NCBI GenBank assembly: GCA_017462145.1
Contig: JAFTRT010000200.1
Location: forward strand, 1 to 10,352
Length of the DNA: 10,352 nt
DNA from: Clostridia bacterium
GTDB taxonomy: Bacteria > Bacillota_A > Clostridia > Oscillospirales > CAG-272
Direction: 5' to 3'
The notes under the pieces were generated by a model, which was given only the letters and a program-made list of their open reading frames with translations, was not told where the DNA came from and searched no databases. This document shows, piece after piece, positions 6,810 to 10,352 of this stretch (its first letter is position 1; each line of letters opens with the position of its first letter). The position numbers and the translations under genes are program-made.

Positions 6810-9800
6810 CCCATTCTTCTCCTTTTTTCTTCGAAATATCACCCACGTCAAGCTCCAACACCTTCGAGATTCCTCGCTCGGGCATGGTGACACCGTACAG
6901 GCGATTGGCCGCCTCCATGGTTCCTCTGCGGTGGGTGATGAGGACGAACTGTGTTCCGCCCGCATATCGTTTGATGTACTCGGCAAATCTTGCCACGTTG
7001 ACCTCGTCCAAGGCCGCTTCGATCTCATCCAAAATACAGAAAGGCGTGGGATTCACCTGCAAAATAGCAAAGAACAGTGCAATGGCGATAAATGCCTGCT
7101 CACCACCCGACAGCTGAACCAAGCTCATGATGATCTTGCCGGGAGGTGCCGCCTTGATCTCGATGCCACTTTCCAACACGTTTTCGGGATCGGTAAGCGA
7201 AAGCTCGGCCGAGCCACCGCCAAACAACTCTCCGAATACTCGGTTGAAGTTTTCGTTGATCTGACGGAAGGAATCCACGAAAGCAGTCTTCATCTCTCCC
7301 TCCAAACGGGAGATCACGTCGGTCAAATCCTTCTTGGCCGCCTCCAGATCCTCCAGCTGGCCCTTCATGTAGTCATACCGAGACTTGACATCCTGATATT
7401 TTTCCACCGCATCCAGATCCACGTTTCCGATGGCACGCAGCTTATTGCGGCATTCGGTCTGCTTGGCCGCCGCCTCACCTCTGGTCTCCTCGGTCAGAGC
7501 CGGATAGCCCAGTGCCAATGCATCGGAGCGTGTCAGCTCATGGTCATCCCACAGACGGGAGGACAGCTTATCTTGCTCGGTACGCAAGTTCCCCAATCGG
7601 TTCTCGTACCGAACATATTCCTTATAAACCAGCTCCTTCTGGTGGTTCTTATCCTTGGTTTTTTGGTTGATCTCATTGAGCTTTCGCTCAAACTCCGAGT
7701 TCCCCTCCTCCAAGCGAGTGCGCTTGGCGTTGAGTTCTCCCAGCTCGGCCTCGCCCAAAGCCAGCTCTGCTCGGTTCTGCTCCATCTTGTGACGGTACTC
7801 TTCGATTCGTGCCTGCAACAGGACGATCCGCTCCTCCTGCTCGGTGATGCCTGCCAAAAATCCTCGGATCCGTTCCTCGGACTCGGCCTCCAACCGCTCC
7901 TCGGTCTCCATATCCTTCTTGACTTCGCTGATGGCAATGACCGTCTCGGTCAGACGGGCTGCCGCTTCTTCCTTGCGATCCTGTGCCTCGTTGCGCCGAA
8001 CATCCATATCTGCCCGTGCGGCAGTAATTTCGGTCATCTGCGTCTCCAGCTCACACAAACGAACCGACAGTTGCTTTCGATCCTCTTCGTATTGCTCACG
8101 GCGGATCAAGCTGTCACCGTAATCGGCCTTCAGCTTTTCCACCGTTCCCTTGGTGGCCTCCATCGTGGCGGTCAGCCGGGCAAGGCTTGCCGCCTCGGAA
8201 TCCCGCATCACGCGGATCAGCCCCGCCTGTTGCTCGGCAGAATCCTTTTCTTCCTCCACAGAGGTGATCTCCCGATTCAAGTCTGTCAACGCTTTTTCTG
8301 CCTTGGCCATTCGGGCCTCAAGCTCGGCAACCTCAGCCTCCAAACGCTTGATCTCTCCCGCTCTGCCCAAGATGCTTCCTTTGTGCTTGACCGATCCGCC
8401 CGTAAAAGAACCACCCACGTTGATCTGCTGTCCGTCCAAGGTCACGGCCTTGACACGGTAGCGAAGATCCTTGGCCATAGCCGTGGCATGATCGATGGTA
8501 TCAAAGACCACCGTTCTGCCTAACAGAGAGGACAACACTTCGGAAAAAGCTCCGCCGGCATCGATCAGCTCATTGGCCACGGCAATATAGCCGGGATAGC
8601 CGCAAGCTTCTTTCATTTCTGCGGTAGGGCTCTGTCCCCGCATGGAAGTCAGGGGGAAGAAGGTAGCCCGTCCCGCCTCGGCCTGCTTTAAGGAGAACAT
8701 TGCCGCTTTGGCTGCATCCTCATCCGCCACCACGATATGCTGAAGGTTGGGGGCCAACGCCGTTTCAATCGCAGACAGATAGGGCTTTTCCACGCTGATG
8801 AGCTTGGAAAGAGGCCCGTATATTTTGCCGCAGGGACGGCCTGCACGGTCGGTGATCTTCCCCTCGGCATATTGCTTCATCACATGACGTACGCTTCCCG
8901 CATAGCCCTCCAGCTGTTCCTCCATGGCACGGAAGGTATCGATCCTCTGTTTGGAGGAATCCCGCTTCAAGCGCAACGCACTCAAATCCTCATTGTCATC
9001 ATGGCGTTTGGCATACAGCTCGGCCAAGCGAGAGGTTGCCGCTGCTGAGGAGTCGGCCGCCTTTTGCAGACCGTCCTCATAGGTCTTGACCGAATCGGCC
9101 AAGGCACGGCACCGCTCCTTTTGAGAGAGAAGGGTCTTTTCATAGCTCTCGATCTCGGCCAAAACGGCATTGTCCTTGTCCTCCCCTTCGGCACGGGCGT
9201 TTTCCATGACCGCAAGGCGAGCACGCACGTCGGCACACTCGGTCTCCAACGCACGCAGATCTCCCAAGGCACGGTCAATATCAAAGCTCAAGGACTCGGC
9301 CTTTTGTGCGGCCTCCTCCTGTTCTTCCTGGGCCTTGGCACTCACGGCTTCCCGCTCGGCCAGCTTGATGCGGAGGGCGGCCATCTGCTCGGCTCGTGCC
9401 GCAGAGGCCTGCTTTTCCCCCTCAATGGAACGCCCAATGGTCTCGGTTGTCTGCCGAGCACCCTGCACCAACTCCTCGGTGTGGGCAATATCCGACTCGG
9501 TCATGCGATACTCCCGATCCAGTCGGTAATTCTCCTCGGTACGCCGTCCGATCTGGCGAAGCAAAGCCTCGGACTCGCTCTTGGTGGATTGAGAAATTTC
9601 AAACAGCTTGGCGTTTTGTGCCTCCAGAGAGCGGAGGGATTCCTCAATGTTTTGCAGCTCGAAGGAGGTCTCTCCAAAGCGTTGCTCACAAACGGTCAGC
9701 TCCTGCCGCAACCGTTCGGTATCGTACAGCCAAAGCTGTACGTCCACCTGCTTTTTGTTCTCCAACAGGATTCTTGCCCGCTTCGCCTTCTCCGCTTCCT

Positions 9801-10352
9801 TTTCCAGAGGGCCTACCTGAGCCTCCACCTCCAAAAAGATATCGTTGATACGGGTGATATTATCCTCGGTCGCATTGAGTTTCCGCTCGGTCTCACTCTT
9901 CTTATGGCGGTACTTGGCAATGCCGGAGGCATCCTCAAAAATACCTCTGCGCTCGTCGCTCTTTTGCGAAATGATGGCAGCAATCTTTCCCTGCCCAATG
10001 ATAGAATAGCCGTCCCGTCCTACGCCGGTGTTCATAAACAACTCGTAAATGTCACGCAGACGAACCGCACGGCGGTTGATGTAATATTCACTTTCTCCCG
10101 AACGGTAATACCGACGAGTGACCGTCACCTCGTCATAAGGACAGTCCAAACGATTGATCATGCCCGTATTGTCAAAGGTGACCGATACTTCCGCATATCC
10201 CATGGGACGGCGGCCGTCAGCGCCTCCGAAAATGATATCCTCCATTTTGGTGCCTCGAATGCTCTTGGACGAGATCTCGCCCAGCACCCATTTCATGGCA
10301 TCCGAGAGATTGGATTTTCCGCTTCCGTTGGGGCCCACCACCACCGTGGTTC
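6793..10352 (-). CDS. smc: Chromosome segregation protein SMC (5' end cut by window)
   Basis: Condensin ATPase that dimerises, works with ScpA and ScpB, and extrudes DNA loops to organise and separate the nucleoid. The 1185 visible residues begin TTVVVGPNGSGKSN, so the Walker A site is present and only about 25-30 N-terminal residues are missing. The head continues through the Q-loop region (IIGQGKI, about 117-123) and EDASGIAKYRHKK. Long heptad-rich coiled coils follow from about 155 to 475. The hinge spans about 480-655, including GGSFTGGSVKHKG, and a second coiled coil runs to about 1040. The C-terminal head has the signature LSGGEQ (1080-1085) and Walker B FCILDEIEAALDE, with D1108 and E1109. 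The total matches the family (about 1180-1200). No frameshift is seen. The stop overlaps ftsY, the common Firmicutes order. Confidence 0.98.
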   Translation of the reverse strand, partial: TTVVVGPNGSGKSNLSDAMKWVLGEISSKSIRGTKMEDIIFGGADGRRPMGYAEVSVTFDNTGMINRLDCPYDEVTVTRRYYRSGESEYYINRRAVRLRDIYELFMNTGVGRDGYSIIGQGKIAAIISQKSDERRGIFEDASGIAKYRHKKSETERKLNATEDNITRINDIFLEVEAQVGPLEKEAEKAKRARILLENKKQVDVQLWLYDTERLRQELTVCEQRFGETSFELQNIEESLRSLEAQNAKLFEISQSTKSESEALLRQIGRRTEENYRLDREYRMTESDIAHTEELVQGARQTTETIGRSIEGEKQASAARAEQMAALRIKLAEREAVSAKAQEEQEEAAQKAESLSFDIDRALGDLRALETECADVRARLAVMENARAEGEDKDNAVLAEIESYEKTLLSQKERCRALADSVKTYEDGLQKAADSSAAATSRLAELYAKRHDDNEDLSALRLKRDSSKQRIDTFRAMEEQLEGYAGSVRHVMKQYAEGKITDRAGRPCGKIYGPLSKLISVEKPYLSAIETALAPNLQHIVVADEDAAKAAMFSLKQAEAGRATFFPLTSMRGQSPTAEMKEACGYPGYIAVANELIDAGGAFSEVLSSLLGRTVVFDTIDHATAMAKDLRYRVKAVTLDGQQINVGGSFTGGSVKHKGSILGRAGEIKRLEAEVAELEARMAKAEKALTDLNREITSVEEEKDSAEQQAGLIRVMRDSEAASLARLTATMEATKGTVEKLKADYGDSLIRREQYEEDRKQLSVRLCELETQMTEITAARADMDVRRNEAQDRKEEAAARLTETVIAISEVKKDMETEERLEAESEERIRGFLAGITEQEERIVLLQARIEEYRHKMEQNRAELALGEAELGELNAKRTRLEEGNSEFERKLNEINQKTKDKNHQKELVYKEYVRYENRLGNLRTEQDKLSSRLWDDHELTRSDALALGYPALTEETRGEAAAKQTECRNKLRAIGNVDLDAVEKYQDVKSRYDYMKGQLEDLEAAKKDLTDVISRLEGEMKTAFVDSFRQINENFNRVFGELFGGGSAELSLTDPENVLESGIEIKAAPPGKIIMSLVQLSGGEQAFIAIALFFAILQVNPTPFCILDEIEAALDEVNVARFAEYIKRYAGGTQFVLITHRRGTMEAANRLYGVTMPERGISKVLELDVGDISKKKGEEWDGIFG
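6819..6823 (-). promoter_or_regulatory. ftsY Shine-Dalgarno inside smc
   Basis: AGGAG on the minus strand lies nine bases before the ftsY ATG, within codons for the Lys-Gly-Glu near the SMC C-terminus. It supports the 6809 start over any longer form of FtsY. Confidence 0.75.

Noticed and set aside
6810..7028. N-terminal extension of the ftsY frame upstream of 6809
   Set aside because: The extra residues only shadow the SMC C-terminal head, while a Shine-Dalgarno and the conserved MAFLDKLK start support 6809.
6379..8523. Open frame of 714 codons on the plus strand opposite ftsY and smc
   Set aside because: It is aligned with smc codons over most of its length and has no recognisable domain; an antisense shadow.
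1..10352. Mobile element, CRISPR array, tRNA/rRNA genes or a defence system
   Set aside because: Every stretch is covered by conserved housekeeping genes with short gaps; no repeat arrays, transposase motifs or RNA gene signatures were seen.

Overview
The window is a 10.4 kb stretch of bacterial chromosome with nine protein genes, all on the minus strand, so transcription runs from high to low coordinates. The content points to a Firmicutes genome of the class Clostridia, probably of the Ruminococcaceae/Oscillospiraceae type. The reasons are the linked yhbY-nadD-yqeK-LCP-rsfS block, the smc-ftsY pair, a short FtsY without an acidic N-terminal domain, a LeuRS without the leucine-specific insertion before KMSKS, and Gram-positive style Shine-Dalgarno sites. 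Base composition looks slightly over half G+C by eye. Genus and species cannot be told from this sequence alone.

In transcription order: smc (N-terminus cut by the window end), ftsY, rdgB (XTP/dITP pyrophosphatase), yhbY (ribosome assembly factor), nadD (NaMN adenylyltransferase), yqeK (HD-type Ap4A hydrolase), an LCP-family cell-wall protein with a lipoprotein-like signal, rsfS (ribosome silencing factor) and leuS (leucyl-tRNA synthetase, C-terminus cut by the window start). From smc to yqeK the genes overlap or lie at most 22 bases apart: a 17-base smc/ftsY overlap and ATGA overlaps at ftsY/rdgB, yhbY/nadD and nadD/yqeK. This indicates one polycistronic, translationally coupled unit. The LCP gene follows yqeK after 45 bases, and its ribosome binding site lies inside a predicted hairpin.

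A second transcription unit appears to start in the 114-base gap between the LCP gene and rsfS. That gap holds a near-consensus sigma-A promoter (TTGACA, 17-base spacer, TACAAT) whose -35 box sits inside a perfect 8+8 base inverted repeat, a possible operator. The promoter would drive rsfS-leuS through a leader of about 45 bases, with no room for a T-box. The gap also holds small hairpins near the LCP stop codon.

As a set the genes serve chromosome segregation (SMC), membrane protein targeting (FtsY), nucleotide-pool cleaning and NAD supply (RdgB, NadD, YqeK), ribosome biogenesis and silencing (YhbY, RsfS), tRNA charging (LeuRS) and probably cell-wall polymer attachment (LCP). I saw no mobile element, CRISPR array, tRNA or rRNA, and no gene stands out as foreign. 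I do not see a new multi-gene system. The parts most worth a second look are regulatory: the palindromic rsfS-leuS promoter and the hairpin over the LCP start. No gene-free stretch exceeds 300 bases.
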